This document shows, in pieces, positions 1-12,839 of a DNA stretch of 64,000 nt. Under the pieces are notes generated by a model. That model was not told the origin of the DNA, searched no databases, and saw nothing but the letters and a program-made list of their open reading frames with translations. The stretch is taken from the NCBI GenBank assembly GCA_947579605.1, contig OX388316.1, forward strand, positions 15,565,290-15,629,289, read 5' to 3'. Position 1 is the stretch's first letter; every line of letters begins with the position of its first letter. The position numbers were made by a program, and so were the translations under genes. This DNA is from Athripsodes cinereus (taxonomy: Eukaryota > Arthropoda > Insecta > Trichoptera > Leptoceridae).

Positions 1-82
1 AATTAGCGCGGTCGTCAGAGTAGTCGGCATGCGTGAATGAGAAATTGTATGAATGTAGAGGAAACGAAAAAGTGTAGGAACA
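1..82 (+). pseudogene. Non-LTR retrotransposon tail fragment (LINE type 2)
   Basis: This left-edge scrap matches the fragment at 33257-33320. Both read MRNCMNVEE in the same register, and the DNA word tgagaaattgtatgaatgta is shared. It is therefore part of the C-terminal tail of the same retrotransposon lineage. The frame is broken by a stop just before the MRNC motif and soon decays. It may continue outside the window to the left. It is a dead remnant without promoter or start. Confidence 0.6.
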
Positions 83-2790
83 TAACTGTTTGGTGTACTC
101 TACGAACGATACAAAGAAAATATATAAGCATAATTTATTTGAAAACTTCGCACTAAAATATTATAAAATCACGTAGGTAATCTTGTACATAGCAGCAGAA
201 AAATATGTTTTACATCCACGTCTCGTACTTCACGCCTGTCTTCTATCTCGATCCTTTAAGATTTCACGTCATGTACCCATAACCGATACGCAGCAGTCTA
301 TCAGCTCCTTGTTACATACAGTTCCTTCTATATTGTACTCGTACCACCCACATACTATGAGATATTACGTACTACTTTATTGCTGCTATTCTGATATTTT
401 GTGTTTAATATTTCCCTCGTCTTCTTATCGCCTCGTCCCAGAGATCTCCCTTGGTCTCTCATCCTTTACATTCATTCTACATCGGCTCCCTTTTTAACTC
501 ATTCCATGTTATATTTTCTCAATGTCTTCTCCATACCCGTTCACTCACACTCTTCGTCAAACGTCTACTTTGTCTAACTAATTTTGACTTCTTTAACTTG
601 TCTACAGGATTTATTATATATTTTTTTAAATATCTATTTTCATAAAAGGCAAGTAACTGTTATAATTTATTTTAAAAAAATCTGTGAAAAAGTTAACAGA
701 AGTTGCAAAAAAATTACTAAGAATTAAAATTGAAACGAATATTTTTGACAGTGTTTTGTAAATTCGAAGTGATAATTATTTCACGTCGATTTAATATCGA
801 TACAGTCGATACAGATAATAATCCTAAGAAAATACTAAAAATATACGTACACACATTTTTCCTACTGGTGGCGGTGACTCGAACTATCGAATCCACCACA
901 TACTTTTTTCATATTTGAGCTCATGTAGGTACTGAAAGGGTGCTATGAACTTAAGTTTTTTTGTAGCCTTTATATGGATATTTCATGTGTAAATCAAAAG
1001 TACCAGCATATTATGAATTTGGATGCATTTGGATTGTCATGTTTTTTATATCTATTGATTTATTGTATATTTTTTTCCTCTTATACATAATACATAAAAA
1101 GCATGACATCCTACACTATACAAGGTCTAGAATAAAAAAGTGATTTTTTTTATCTTCGAAGTAAAGAGGCATACAATTAGGGTGGAAAAAGATAGTAACG
1201 GAAAGCAAACAAGAAAATCACATTAAAATAATAACACAAAATCGTAAATATTATTAGAAAGATATCAATCGATATGTCATACTATTATACGCGTACCACC
1301 ACCAACAATATAAATGCACTAGCAATCAGAAAACATGAGATGTCACTTACCATAAAATGATATCTTGGAAAAAATTGAAAGTCACTTATAGTATATATAG
1401 TATTTACCTAAAACCGATAATAGAAAAGAAATCTCCCTGTTATTACACTATGACGTTAAGTTCTCCCACTCCTTGTTTAGCGCCCTTCTTCGCCTCTGAC
1501 CCCGTCCAAGGGGCGGCCGGGCGCCGACCACGATATCAGTCCCTTGGCGTAATAATTTATCATGGCTGTCACGCACTGGCCATCCTTCTTGGACCGAACT
1601 TAATCCATACATGTGCTGTACTATTTACATCCACATACATTAACCCTGAAGGGAACAGTAGAAAAAAATCATTCATTTTTTACAACATTTCAAAGTAATA
1701 TTACATAGAATTTTATAGTCATTCAAATACCGAGTCGGATTAATTAATCATATGTGTATGAAAATTTAAAAAAAAATCAAGCAATATTTACAGCTGTTCG
1801 GTAAAGCAACTTTTATATTTGTTCTCAATAGGTTCAGATTTTTTTGCCAGAAGAAAACAGTATCGTTATCGTATCAATATCGTTATCATTAGATGTACCT
1901 TTTTATTTATGTTGAATATATTGCAAATGCTTCTATGTTAAATTTTAATAGTCTTCATTTATATTTGTAATCAAAATCAAAAAAATGCTTAGACATTGGT
2001 GAAAATACTTAACATCTTACCGTATACGTAATATACAAAATCTATATTTGTACTGAATTCATGAAACCTGAACAATATTCGACGTATTATTTACACACAC
2101 AAAGCAATTGCATTCTAAACTGACGAAGGTATACAAGAACTATGATAATAATAATATTATTTGCATGAACAAGAGTTCCATTACAACTGTACTTCTACTA
2201 AGTACTAAGTACATGTCATATCTAATGTTTGAACATCAGCACTTGCGGGTTAATACTGTAGAGATAGAATAATATGTCTTATGATATCGTCTGTGTATTA
2301 CAAGGTTTATAATATTCATCTATTCACACGAATTCCTGTACAGAAATCTTCTTAGCTTAGAATCTAGCATATAATAATAAAGACTACAGAAGTTAACATT
2401 TGTATTGTTTAACCTGATTCACTCTACTGACTTCAATACCAGCTTGTGTTGATGTTAGAAAGACAATTTTCATACTATGAATTCAAAGCTATACGATATT
2501 TCTAACTGTTATTCAGTTCATTAAATATTCATGTTTGTGTGTCTTATATTAATATCATTGAGCTATTTATGAGTATAATTTGAATAGAAAATTACGATAT
2601 CTTGTGTTAAGTCGGTCTTAAGTTTAATAGTTTTCAAATAATCCCAGGTAAACTATGTATGTCCAGTTTCTATTACGACAAAAGTTTCCTGCATCACATT
2701 TAAATTTTCATCTTCTCGATTTTATAAATAAAAGTCGGTAAAGTTCTCATCATCTTTGCAATATAATTTTTCAATAATGCATAAATTTAT
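83..2790. other. AT-rich stretch without recognisable gene
   Basis: I see no host exon here. The open frame at 183-497 starts on a non-ATG codon and has no recognisable motif. The only compositional outlier is a GC-rich patch at about 1480-1620 (words such as ggggcggccgggcgcc). Read on the minus strand it gives a short open stretch containing PGRP, as some LINE tails do, but the match is too short to assign. Confidence 0.5.
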
Positions 2791-3015
2791 CCATGGAGTC
2801 TCTGGCAAAGAGTTTATACCTAGGTCTCGCAATCTTTTCTGTCAGTTGTCGAGTGTCCTGTAAAAAGCATATCACAGACATTTAACTAACATCTTTAATT
2901 CAGCGATGAGGTATGCTCCAACCCTGAATGTCTAATTATTTTATTAGCACGGAAAGAGTGATTTGCATATTTATTACGTACAATTAATCTGCTGGTTACC
3001 CTACTCATGAGAAAT
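2791..3015 (+). mobile_element. SINE-A copy, old and diverged
   Basis: This follows the layout of the well-preserved copies at 18371 and 39384. A tggag start is followed by gtcgagtgtcctgtaaaa, an aattcagcgatgaggtatgc block, a ctgaatgtct block, a ttggcacg-like block (here ttagcacgga) and a final ctgctggttaccc block. It is diverged across its length, the variable tail is lost and no target-site duplication is evident. It is an old copy of the same short element. Confidence 0.7.
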
Positions 3016-6000
3016 ACGTAGAAATAAGTTGGAAGACAGATAATCATTAATCAATAAATTGTTCTATTAGAAGAACAATATTCAGCTAACACAGTGATAT
3101 TTTTTCACAGCATTTCTAAAATTATATTTCGTTATCATATAAAAGACGACACCGATCTATACAATATATGTGCTTTTATTCAAAGATTATTAGATACAAA
3201 AGGGATGACACATATATGTTTCATATTGATATCAATAAAACATAATATCTACTGGATATGTTTCAATGTTATGAATTGTACTGAATCCCAAATCCCAAAA
3301 TCACGCGTAAAATTTGCTCCCACAACACGTGACCATTTGCGGTTATTTCGGAAATTACTCTTTTTCATTTCGATTGATAGTAGGTATTATTTGTGTCCTA
3401 TTTCGGAAAAATAAGTATCCAGTTACATGCGGATAGCCATTTTTCACGAATACCGCTTGTCGTGGTAAATCGATAATTATTATTTTCAGTACATTTGTTT
3501 CACAATATATTATATTACGACATTAATACACTTTAACCATTTTAGTGGTTTTATTTACCTATTTCATTATAAGTTTCATTATAAAAAACAATTATTTAGA
3601 AATTTTCCATTATTTAAGATTTTTCTACAACCTCCTCAAGACAACAGTTTTTTTAACTACCATTTTTTTCTTTCCGATGGTTTAGCCATTGCACTTTTTT
3701 ATTAATGATTATGACCGAAATTAAACAAATTTCGTCGTTCTTCTTTCTCAAAAAAATTAACAGTACAGAAGAACATTTTCTTTCTCATCTCATACAATCA
3801 TATCCTTACCGTATATATTAAGGGTGAATTTTCTTTCGCGTTTACTACGAACTTAATAATTCTACAAACGTAGACACTTGCCGTGTTGATGGGCGGCCGT
3901 TTGAAATATAGCGGATTTCCGATGGGAAATAATGTAGTAGTGGTAGTTGTTGTACTTCGTGGTCCTTTTTGTCAGGAAATGATCGAGAAGGAGATATTGG
4001 TAAAACAGCAATTAAAGAAACGTGATGAAGATATCAATCATGAATCTTTAATACGAGTCTTTCATGGAACTGGGGAATGGATTTCTCGTGAAAATATATT
4101 GATATTTATCTAATAATCCGAATAAAAGAAACAGTGGTTTGGATAAATATGTTGAAGGATGAACGAATAAAGATAGTGGAATGGATGGTCCTTCAATTAT
4201 ATTAGGGGTAGAACATCCTGAGTTTGATCTTGAGGAAGTTGAAGATGGAATTGGTACCTACCTCCTGCTGTGTTCTCCAATGTGTCAACTCTATTTTTGT
4301 ATCGCCGTAGTTGTTCTTGAGGAGTCACTTCATTTACTTTTGTTACCGTAAGATTTTTAGGATTTTAATGTGAATCAGGTTGTTCTGACGAAAATAGTAA
4401 GAGATGTTGCCCAATTTCGAACCGTAGGTATACTAAAATGTTATGTATCTAAGTACCAAGGGATAGGTAATGGACAAGGTGATGATAACAGAACAATATC
4501 ACAGGACTAAGGGCCGTAGGTAAGATAAAATTTTGGCCCTCTACTTCTCCAGTTACCTTACCAAATTTAATATTTATAATATTTAACAGATACCTAGCTT
4601 GAGAAAAATAAAACTGATATAGAAAAAGCGTATAGCATCGTCTAAGTATAAAATCCTCTTTACGTATCTATGTGTCAAGAATTGTTATGTGAAGTTATGA
4701 GGAGATCGATTAATTCATTGGATTCTCTTCTCAGTAGCGCGAGTTATAAACAAGCCCTATCCATTAAATTCGTTTCTGCACCTAGTGATTCATTACACGA
4801 ATAGAAAAATATAATCGAAATATGCCGAATATAAACCGTTAATATTTTGCTAGAAATTTAAAGAGTTTCCATCAGTCAATCGAATATTATTTTATTTCGT
4901 TGAAATTATTCGGAAACAAAAACAGAAAAATAAAACAACGTTAGTTCATTTTTGCCAATAAAAACAAATTGATTGATCGTTTTCATCAAAATAATGAATT
5001 GATTATTGAATCAATAAAGAAAATAAATAAACATGAGTGATTATTTCAAATAAAAACATTAAATACTTCATAGCACTAATTATATTTTCATTAATACTTC
5101 ATAAAGGTAAATCAGAAATAATATATTAAACAGGGAATTCATTATTTGAATATTTAATTTACTGAAATTTTATTCTATAAGAGTGCATATTGAAAGCAGA
5201 TATAGACTAAATGCAATACGTATACTACACACAGGTAATTGTCTGTAGGTAAATGTTTTTCAGGATTAAGTCTGTATGGTAGGCAGTTATGGTCTCAGAG
5301 CAGGCTGATATTTTTTTGAATAATAATAATAATCTTCTCATAGATTCTAAACAATAGTTTTTTACCCAATAACATAGATTTTAGATTATTACCTAATTAA
5401 TTAAAATGTTTTAATCTAAATATTGCCAACAAAAAAGTTAATTGTACTTCTAAAATATAATCATTAAAAAATCCCTATATTCAATCATTATAAATAATAT
5501 TGAAAGTTGTAATTTTTCGTAACTGAAAATCAACAAACCATTCATTCTGGGAAATATTCAATTCATCTTTAAATTATTCTGCTGATTATGTAAAAAAACC
5601 TTTCAAGTAACTTCTCCAAAAACGCTCAAGGTCTTATTTGTTCAGAATCAAGCTTCAGATACACAATAACTTTCCCAAAGAAAGTATTTTTAATTACTAA
5701 ATCAAGTGAAGCGTTTTGCAACGATTTCGAAATTAACCCTCTGGGATCGTATTCAGAACAAGTCAATCAACCTTAGTTTAGATTGATTTGTTTTTAATAA
5801 AATACCTTGAAAGATTAATTAATTCTTTAGAATATGCCTCAAGGATGTAATTAAAAATTATTTTCAACTCTGAAATTTGTTGGAAAAGCTATACAAAAAC
5901 TTTTATATCAAACCTTGAAATCCGAAAGCAGTAGCCATTGTCTCTATCTATACCATCATGGTATATCATTTATGGAAGGTATTTATCCTCAAAAGCTCTT

Positions 6001-7644
6001 GAACTCATGGAACTTAAATCAAACAATCAAATAATGTTTTGATTTGTGTCACTCATTCCAGTTGTTATTTTAATGGCATTATAATAAATGCAATAATGAT
6101 ATTATAAATATCAAAACATTAATAATTATGTATCACACTTGTATAAACAAGCGTAGCATACAGAGAATGCATAAAACAGACTTTACTGAAGTGCCTTATA
6201 ATGTTGAATCATTTGACCGAGACTAATACCCGATTCTGGCTCTAATCCTCGAATCCATGCCAGACACTATACTGACAGTTGTTGGCGAGTAATTCGGATT
6301 TAGATGAAAACAAATGGTATCGGATACGGATTCAAACAGAAAGTGATGGAAATTTTGTTTGTTATATTATATTGAATATAGTCGACAATTTCATGAACTT
6401 CACTTAACAAAGTAGTGATTAACAGGTGACAAAATCATTTTGTTCTGAATATAAAAAAAATCTTCCCTAATTTCAGCATATACATTTCTCTCAATGATAT
6501 TATTAAGTTTTTTTTTCTAATTTTCAAATTCAGAACGATTATGCACGTGTTGAATGACATCTTTTGTTAATCCCTATACGCTATTTATATCCTTGAACAT
6601 ATTTATATGAAAATTGTAATCTAAGTTTAGGAACAAATGGACTCATTTTTTAATAATATTATTAATTATAAATAGGTATCTGGTTATAATAATTATGATA
6701 TTAAAAAGAAAAATCATTATTCTTCATATATTAATTTAACTGATCATTAAGTACGATCCGAAAAATCAACACCACGAACATCTCCAATAGTCCGTTTTAG
6801 ACCAGTGATTCTAAACCTGGTTATTCCGCTCGTATAGACACTTTGAAAATGTTTGCTCCAACGCTTTCTGATTCTCTATATCTATTATTAAAGGATGCAT
6901 TTTGATACCATTAAATATTATTATAAATTCAAATGGGGAGTCTGATTATAGATCCGAAGATGGATTAATGTTACTCTATTATTGTCTTAGAAACGTGTCT
7001 TGATGTCTGGAAAATTGCATCAGCTAACTTCTCGAACTATCGTTATAATTTTATGAATATATTTAGATATGCCACACTCCGATATCTATTTTGAAGATAT
7101 CCACCTTAACAAGGTTTAACGTTCTATGTTTCATAATTCTCCAAAATTTAGTAGGTATGGTTACCTACCTTCTTGCTTCATCTGTTAAAATTTCAAGTTT
7201 GCTTTGAAGTTACTTAATCTAATTTATTCGGGTCATATTATAGTCCTGAGAGATAAGTTCCCATTATATAAAGCTATATTTTTTGTGTCATTTATGTTCA
7301 ATAACATTCTCATATGATCACTTTCTTGCAAAACTATATTAAGTAATTAAGACTTGTATTCTGATATATTGTTGCCATAGGAAAAGCTTTTAGTGAAATA
7401 TTTATAATTACCTATATAAGAAAGAATACACGACAAACTATACTTTGAGAAATTTTCAAAATAGAATCCAATCAGTACCTCAAGTTATTTTTTTGTTCGG
7501 TTCAAAAAGTAAAAATTCTATCGTACCTCTAATTGTAGTTTTTTTTTTAATCTATCTAGACAAAAAAAATTCAAATATTCCACATTTTATACAAATGTGA
7601 TGTAATTTTATCGAAAAATCGTACATGACGAACTGTATATTTAG
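3016..7644. other. AT-rich stretch, no assignable gene
   Basis: No recognisable element fills this stretch. An ATG-started frame of 75 codons at 3889-4113 contains a run of seven valines and a charged C-terminal half, but no family I recognise. A tiny minus-strand scrap of the SINE-A 3' end lies at about 5945-5970 (taccatcatggtatatc). The rest is AT-rich, with short A and T runs and an ATA/TAA microsatellite near 5320. Confidence 0.45.
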
Positions 7645-7822
7645 TTGTCTTATTATCGAAATAAATAAAACAAGTGTTTTATTCTACTATTGTTTTATTC
7701 TGTGAGAGAGACGTCTTTCGTCTTATAAGGACATTGTCAATCTCTGAAACACTTGTTTTATTTATTTCGATATGGAATTCTACTACCTAAACACCGACAC
7801 AGTGAATAAATTGTCTTATTAT
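7645..7822 (+). mobile_element. Foldback element H1 with 12-bp target duplications
   Basis: The 154-bp element at 7657-7810 is flanked by exact 12-bp direct repeats, ttgtcttattat, at 7645-7656 and 7811-7822. Perfect 23-bp inverted arms lie at 7657-7679 and 7747-7769. Between them is a spacer with gagagagacgtctttcgtc and aaggacattgtcaatc. After the right arm comes a non-palindromic 3' part, starting atggaattctactacc and ending acagtgaataaa. The same architecture and sequence recur at 37084, 59898, about 48000 and 50517. There is no coding capacity. The target duplication length suits LINE-type target-primed insertion better than a cut-and-paste MITE. Confidence 0.85.
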
Positions 7823-7830
7823 ACATATTT

Positions 7831-8056
7831 TGTATGTATGTGCATGAATATATGTGGCGTTATCTGTACACGTGTGTGTGTGTATATATATATGTATGTA
7901 TGGGTGTGTATGTATGTATGAATATATGTGGCGTTATCTGTACATGTGTGTGTGTGTATATATATATGTATGTATGGGTGTGTATGTATGTATGCATGTA
8001 TGTGGGTGTATGTGGATGAGTGTGTGTGTGGATGTATGTGTGCGTGCGTGAGCGTG
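7831..8056 (+). repeat. TG/TATG minisatellite with a 74-bp tandem unit
   Basis: The + strand is rich in TGTG, TATG and TGTA words. A unit starting atgaatatatgtggcg at 7844 repeats at 7918, giving a 74-bp period. The second copy is almost identical to the first and is followed by imperfect tgtatg and gtgtgt arrays. The open frames of 61 and 65 codons across it are translations of the repeat and not genes. Confidence 0.9.
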
Positions 8057-8089
8057 TGTTATGTTATGATTAAATAAAGTAGGGAAAAT

Positions 8090-8255
8090 AACTTACTAAT
8101 TAGTAACTGAAGTAAAGAAAATTGAGCGCTGAGACAATGTAAGGTGAAAACTGGCTCAGTCTACCTTGGTACGGGCTCATGCCCAGTTAGGTAGACATTA
8201 GTGACTTATCTTTTAAAAACTGTTTTGTAAATAAAATAAATAAATAAATAAATTT
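8090..8255 (+). mobile_element. Probable LINE 3' UTR relic with nested hairpin and (AAAT)n tail
   Basis: A nested stem-loop lies at 8159-8196. Outer arms gtctacct and aggtagac are perfectly complementary (8 bp), with an inner GGGC/GCCC stem at 8173-8176 and 8181-8184. About 30 bases downstream is an A-rich tail ending in (AAAT)n at 8229-8253. A structured 3' UTR plus a short-unit A-rich tail is typical of non-LTR retrotransposon 3' ends. No coding sequence is recognisable upstream. Confidence 0.5.
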
Positions 8256-9705
8256 TAACATCTCAGCTAGTTAGTACAAAGTAGGTACATACTCTTCCTT
8301 TATTTTTCAGACTAAGTATTCTTAAGTACCAACACCTTTTCATCTGAAGAAAAAGGCTCTCAGAAATACCTTCTAAATTGCGACTAAATAATAGCTCACC
8401 TGTTGAGCTTCACAAGTAAGTACTAACTTACCTAATAATTTCTTGCAGTTGAAAGAAAACAAAACGTGTTACCGCTGTTCTGGTACTTACATAGCTTACT
8501 GAGACGAATGGTACCTACCTACATATGTATGTAGTAACTAAAAGGCTATATGTAGAATCATAAAAAGGTTTAACCATTACCACAGATGTATTGCAGATAT
8601 AAAAATAATTTTAGTAATTGCATTAAATTATTAATTTTTCTGAATTTTATGACGACACTGAAATAATCATACATATTTATATACATTTTTAATTAACTTT
8701 CTTTAGATGGAACTCAATACATATAAGGAACGTATTTGAAAATATGAGAATTGAGGTACATGTTTACATGACTGATCAAGATATGACAAAATAAACCAAA
8801 CTTTTGAATTCGGAATAAAAATTGTATTTCTGATTTCTAACTTATATTCTACGTATTGTATGAACAATTCAAGTACTTTGGTGCTCCTATTTCAAGTAAA
8901 ATTACTGTCAAACTGATTAATGTGAAAGCTTCCATATTAATGTAAAAGTTTACCTACTTTTTATTTTCAATTTAGGTGAAATCTTTAAAGTACGTTTAAT
9001 TATAACACATTATCTACCTAATTTCATTTAGGGTAAGTTCAGTCTAGTCAGGGCCTTAATGGGTACATAATATACCTTAGCATTCTTGATAATACCAGGT
9101 ATTTACTTTAATACGACAAAGTCACCGACTGATCGTCAAGCTATCAACTGCCTCATTGAGCGGTGACATTTTACAATCGAACTGACTGCGTTATACTGCG
9201 TGTACACTGGTAAAAAAACCAATGTCATTCGATGCAGAAAGGGGTGTTCAATGCAAAGTGTAAAATAAAAAAAAATGAAATGAAATTAGACATTACTATG
9301 AACCCACTGATGGTTATGTATGTCAAAAAATCGTAGAGTGAAGTATGCAATTAGTATCCAAAATTTTAATATGTCATTATTTTTCAATATCCAGATCATT
9401 ACACGAAAGTTTTGGCTATAAAAATATAATTGCTGATAGAAAGATATAGAAAATTAGGAAAAAATTATCGCGTACCATGACACATATGAATAATTCACAC
9501 AAATCGACCTAGTCTTAAAATAAGTTTTTAGTCTTGAACTATTTATTTATTTTAAATAAAAAAATATTACCACTCACCGTTAAGAGTGTTCGTGCAATGA
9601 TTATGAGTACTAACGCCACGTTTCACGCATACTTACATAATTATTATGTACATACAATGCATAAAAACTCATACTCGGGATAATTTGAAAATGAGCATTT
9701 TGAAT
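8256..9705. other. AT-rich stretch, nothing recognised
   Basis: I see no gene, element or strong structure. TAGGTA and TACCTA words are frequent. The slightly GC-richer piece near 9120-9210 contains no open frame or motif I can name. Confidence 0.5.
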
Positions 9706-9710
9706 TTTAA

Positions 9711-9778
9711 CCTGGTCGGGAATCAAACTCGGGACTACGTGACTCGATGGCAAGTTCGTTTTCTTCGCGCCACGCCAA
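9711..9778 (-). mobile_element. tRNA-derived SINE head fragment (SINE-2)
   Basis: On the minus strand this reads like a tRNA 5' half followed by a T-loop. An A-box-like TGGCGCGAAG lies at about 9764-9773, and a B-box-like GTTTGATTCCC lies at 9718-9728, next to gagt and gacc arms. The anticodon arm and acceptor do not form a functional tRNA. The A-to-B spacing and degenerate boxes fit a decayed RNA-polymerase-III SINE promoter. No tail or target duplication is identifiable. Confidence 0.55.
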
Positions 9779-9779
9779 T

Positions 9780-11225
9780 TTCGGTATTTTCGCGAAATTA
9801 AAAAATGTAAAAATAATGTTTATTTGTTATTCTTTATTTTATTTTATCATAATCCTCGTGAATGAAAAAGAAGACAAACAGTTTTTTTTTTTAATTTCAT
9901 AATAATAAAGGTTGATATTGAATATCCTCAATACGAAAGCAATCATTGAAATACAATTCCATAGAATAAATAACTACCTAGTGCTCGTATTATTTTGTCA
10001 TTGAATAACAAACTATTATTTTCTATAGAAAAACATCTAGCAAGATGATATTTATATATAGAGAGAGTAGCAGCTCTCTGGAGGTATATTATATTGAACA
10101 GTACGAAATCATCATCAGCGTCATACTTTTGTATTATACCTCGTATTATTTCTATGGTAGTAGCGATGTAGGTATTGCCCGTGTAGGTAGTAGGTACTTG
10201 CTCGCTGAATACACAGCGAATGCAATACGGTAAAGTATTTTCAATTGTAGCAAACGTGATAGAATGCATTGCCATACACTCTTTGAATGATTCCGCGATA
10301 GAATTATAGCTATATTACTGATGCAACTTATCGAATTGTCACTGCTATTGAAAAGTTGTAAGTGAAAGTAACATGTCAGAAAATAACAAAATACAGAAAG
10401 TAATTTGATATTTTGGCTCGCTTGTCTGGGATTACTATTGGGAGCCCATGATGGGTTTGATAAAAAGAAAACTGATAAAACCATATGTGATGTCCATGAT
10501 AATTTATATATATTTATATTCCTTTCCGTGACATCCATATGGTCCATCGTTGTCATACGTATTGTGAAAAAAGGTTGTCCAAACCAATGATAAAATTTGT
10601 AGACAAAAGACATTAACTCTTTCGAGAACAGTAATAGGAAGATAGTTTTATTATGTAAATTATATATACGATGTATAAATATCCAGGACTTTACTATATA
10701 ACTAACGAACCACACCACCAACACCAATTATGAACTTTATAATATTGAATTTGCTATACACTTAGCGTGTGCATAAAATTATCAAAAATTTTCACAGTGA
10801 TTGACGATAAGTAACAAAATAGAGCAGTGATTGAAATATCAACCCATATTTACTAAGCACAAGTTTCATCATAGGTGTGTATTTTTATTTAAAAACTAGC
10901 AAATATTTCCTTTTTTCAGGTATTTTATTTACTCATTGAAATAACTCTTTACCTCGCGTAGAGCACGTTTGAACTTTTTTAATTCACTCGTTGGTTTTTC
11001 ATTGATGATTGGTTTAATCGAGCCGACAAAGTTCTATTATTTAAGGACTTAAAGCTTTATCGAAATGAAAATTTCATCATCACATTCTTACAATAAGTTT
11101 TTAGTTAAAAACTCGTATGAGGATATCCTTTTTAAGCGTATTTAAAATTGTTATCTCTGCTTTAGGCCGCCGATGGTCACATAAAATATTACAGTAGGTA
11201 TATACTTAACTAATAATTTGTGTTA
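9780..11225. other. AT-rich stretch with spurious long frames
   Basis: The minus-strand frame at 10152-10727 (191 codons) is the longest in the window but begins on TTG, overlaps another long frame at 9943-10275 and shows no motif. A plus frame at 10405-10590 is similarly unrecognised. I regard all of them as chance frames. Confidence 0.45.
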
Positions 11226-11248
11226 GTACTGTACTGTACTGTACTGTA
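11226..11248 (+). repeat. (TACTG)n microsatellite
   Basis: About four and a half copies of the pentamer tactg occur in a row. This is a simple sequence repeat of no evident function. Confidence 0.85.
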
Positions 11249-11541
11249 AGATCAACAAAAAATATGTGAAACCTTAAGATTCGATTTTTCTAGACTTACC
11301 TTATGTAACTTTAACAACAGAAAAATAAGAAAACTTTATGCACAAGTGTTCTAACCGTAAACGTAATAATTGAATTTAAATTGCAGAATGAACATAAAAT
11401 TTAATGTCAAAATTTTTCTTAGTTAACGGCATTTTGATGGTTTCGATAATTTTATTAGGTATTTGTTTTTGAAAAGGCTAAATAAATGGTGCTGGAGAAT
11501 CAAAGGACAGCAATATTAATATACAAAGATGGAATGAAAAC

Positions 11542-11577
11542 TGTCCCAGAGCACGAGCCATGCTCCATTCTGGGACA
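11542..11577 (+). other. Nested stem-loop (structured RNA-like)
   Basis: Outer arms tgtcccag (11542-11549) and ctgggaca (11570-11577) pair perfectly over 8 bp. An inner AGCA/TGCT stem lies at 11550-11553 and 11561-11564. It has the same nested design as the hairpins at 8159, 17398 and 45064 but a different sequence. It probably marks the 3' UTR of a decayed retroelement. Confidence 0.5.
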
Positions 11578-12177
11578 AGTTTTTGATCACATAAATTGAT
11601 GACTTATTATTAATTATTGAAATTATATTTGACTCTTTACAAATTCCTATACTTATTCGAAATACTTCTTAATATAATATAGCTTTTTAGACAGGAACTT
11701 ACAAAATACAAGACTTACAATACGTAAAAAGAGTAAAAAGGTACAAGAGTCTCTTTATGTTTGCATTAATTTACTCTTCGAAACTAATTTGTAGGCAAGT
11801 ATTAGATTACCTTTGTACGTTTCATGCATGAAATAAGACAAAGTTGTAAGAATCATATTACATCATATATTTGGAAAAACAGCTTCATATCTATAATTAA
11901 ACCATCAATGCATCTTCAAAAGTAGAGTCACCAATAGATAGGTCAAATTAATTAATTATCTCTTAAGTGTTTTAGAAAATACAGAGTTGAAGAGCTTTTT
12001 CATCTTATTGTTTATTGTAAATCATTCCCCATACGGGACACTTGGGTTCATCATAACTATACAGGATAAAAAGAATACATGAAAGAATACAAAGCAGTAA
12101 GGCATCAAAAGCGAGACAAAACAATGGAAGTTGAGTAAAAAAGTTGCTAAATATATAAATGTGAACTTAAATAATAA

Positions 12178-12410
12178 TTATATAAAGGTGAATAAAAGTA
12201 TTAATAATGTATTTTTCAGTACTAGAAGGATGTAAAGAGTCCCCTTAGTACCACGTCTAAAGTACAAAAATTGAGTTTTTAACAAAAGAAACAGAGAGGA
12301 AGGACGAATGACACACATCACACTCAACAATTTTTGTAATAATATATTTTTCAACACTAGCAGGATGTAAAGAGTCCCCCTAGTGTCATGTCCAAAGTAC
12401 AATATTTATT
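12178..12410 (-). repeat. 135-bp tandem duplication, probably in a LINE 3' region
   Basis: The block beginning aggatgtaaagagtcccc at 12227 recurs at 12362 (offset 135). The similarity continues on both sides, for example tttttcagtactag versus tttttcaacactag. The duplication lies immediately downstream, on the minus strand, of the reverse-transcriptase tail at 12492-12835. It therefore probably belongs to the 3' untranslated region of that element. The minus-strand frame here shows the duplication at protein level (GTLYILLVLKN twice) but is not a gene. Confidence 0.7.
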
Positions 12411-12491
12411 TAATTATTTATCAGATAAATCACAAGAACAAAAGTCAACGATGAGTCACACACATGATATGAAAACCGGTAAGCTAGGTAA

Positions 12492-12835
12492 TTATGAGCT
12501 ATTGTCAGTCGGTTTGATAAGGCGTTGCCAACAAGATACTTTTTTAATCTCTCGCCTGAAGGACAGAATATCCAGTGTTTTGAATTTTTTTAGTGGGTTG
12601 TTATAAAGTCGAACGCTCACACAGATAAAACTCTTGGACACTTTAGTTAACCTGTGTTCAGGAAGGGGTATTAACTCTTTCGTTCTCATGTTGTAGCCAT
12701 GGTAGTCAGAGTTCAAAGGTGTTTTTTCAATATTTTTATTTGCATACAACAAGCATTCAAGAGCAAATGCACAATCCTTACACAGGAGAGAGAGACAAAC
12801 ATTTGATATGACGCTCGGAGTGCGGAGATTTTTTT
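12492..12835 (-). pseudogene. Non-LTR retrotransposon ORF2 C-terminal fragment (LINE type 8)
   Basis: The minus strand is open over about 110 codons from near 12820 down to the stop at 12492. It reads through LECLLYANKNIEKTPLNSD, then HGYNMRTKE, then PEHRLTKVSKSF, then VRLYNNPLKKFKT. This order (an exposed YANKN-like helix, an H-YN-R-K box, an RLTK box and an RLYN box) is what I know from the C-terminal side of the reverse transcriptase in arthropod non-LTR retrotransposons. The catalytic palm motifs lie farther N-terminal and are absent, so this is a 5'-truncated dead copy. The usual LYN-LP has become LYNNPL. Downstream is a tandemly duplicated 3' region. Confidence 0.75.
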
Positions 12836-12839
12836 AAAC

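Noticed and set aside
7834..8051. Cysteine- and valine-rich small proteins
   Set aside because: They are translations of a TG/TATG minisatellite.
10152..10727. 191-codon minus-strand open frame, the longest in the window
   Set aside because: It starts on TTG, has no recognisable motif, overlaps other chance frames and has the F/L/I/S-rich composition expected of AT-rich noise.
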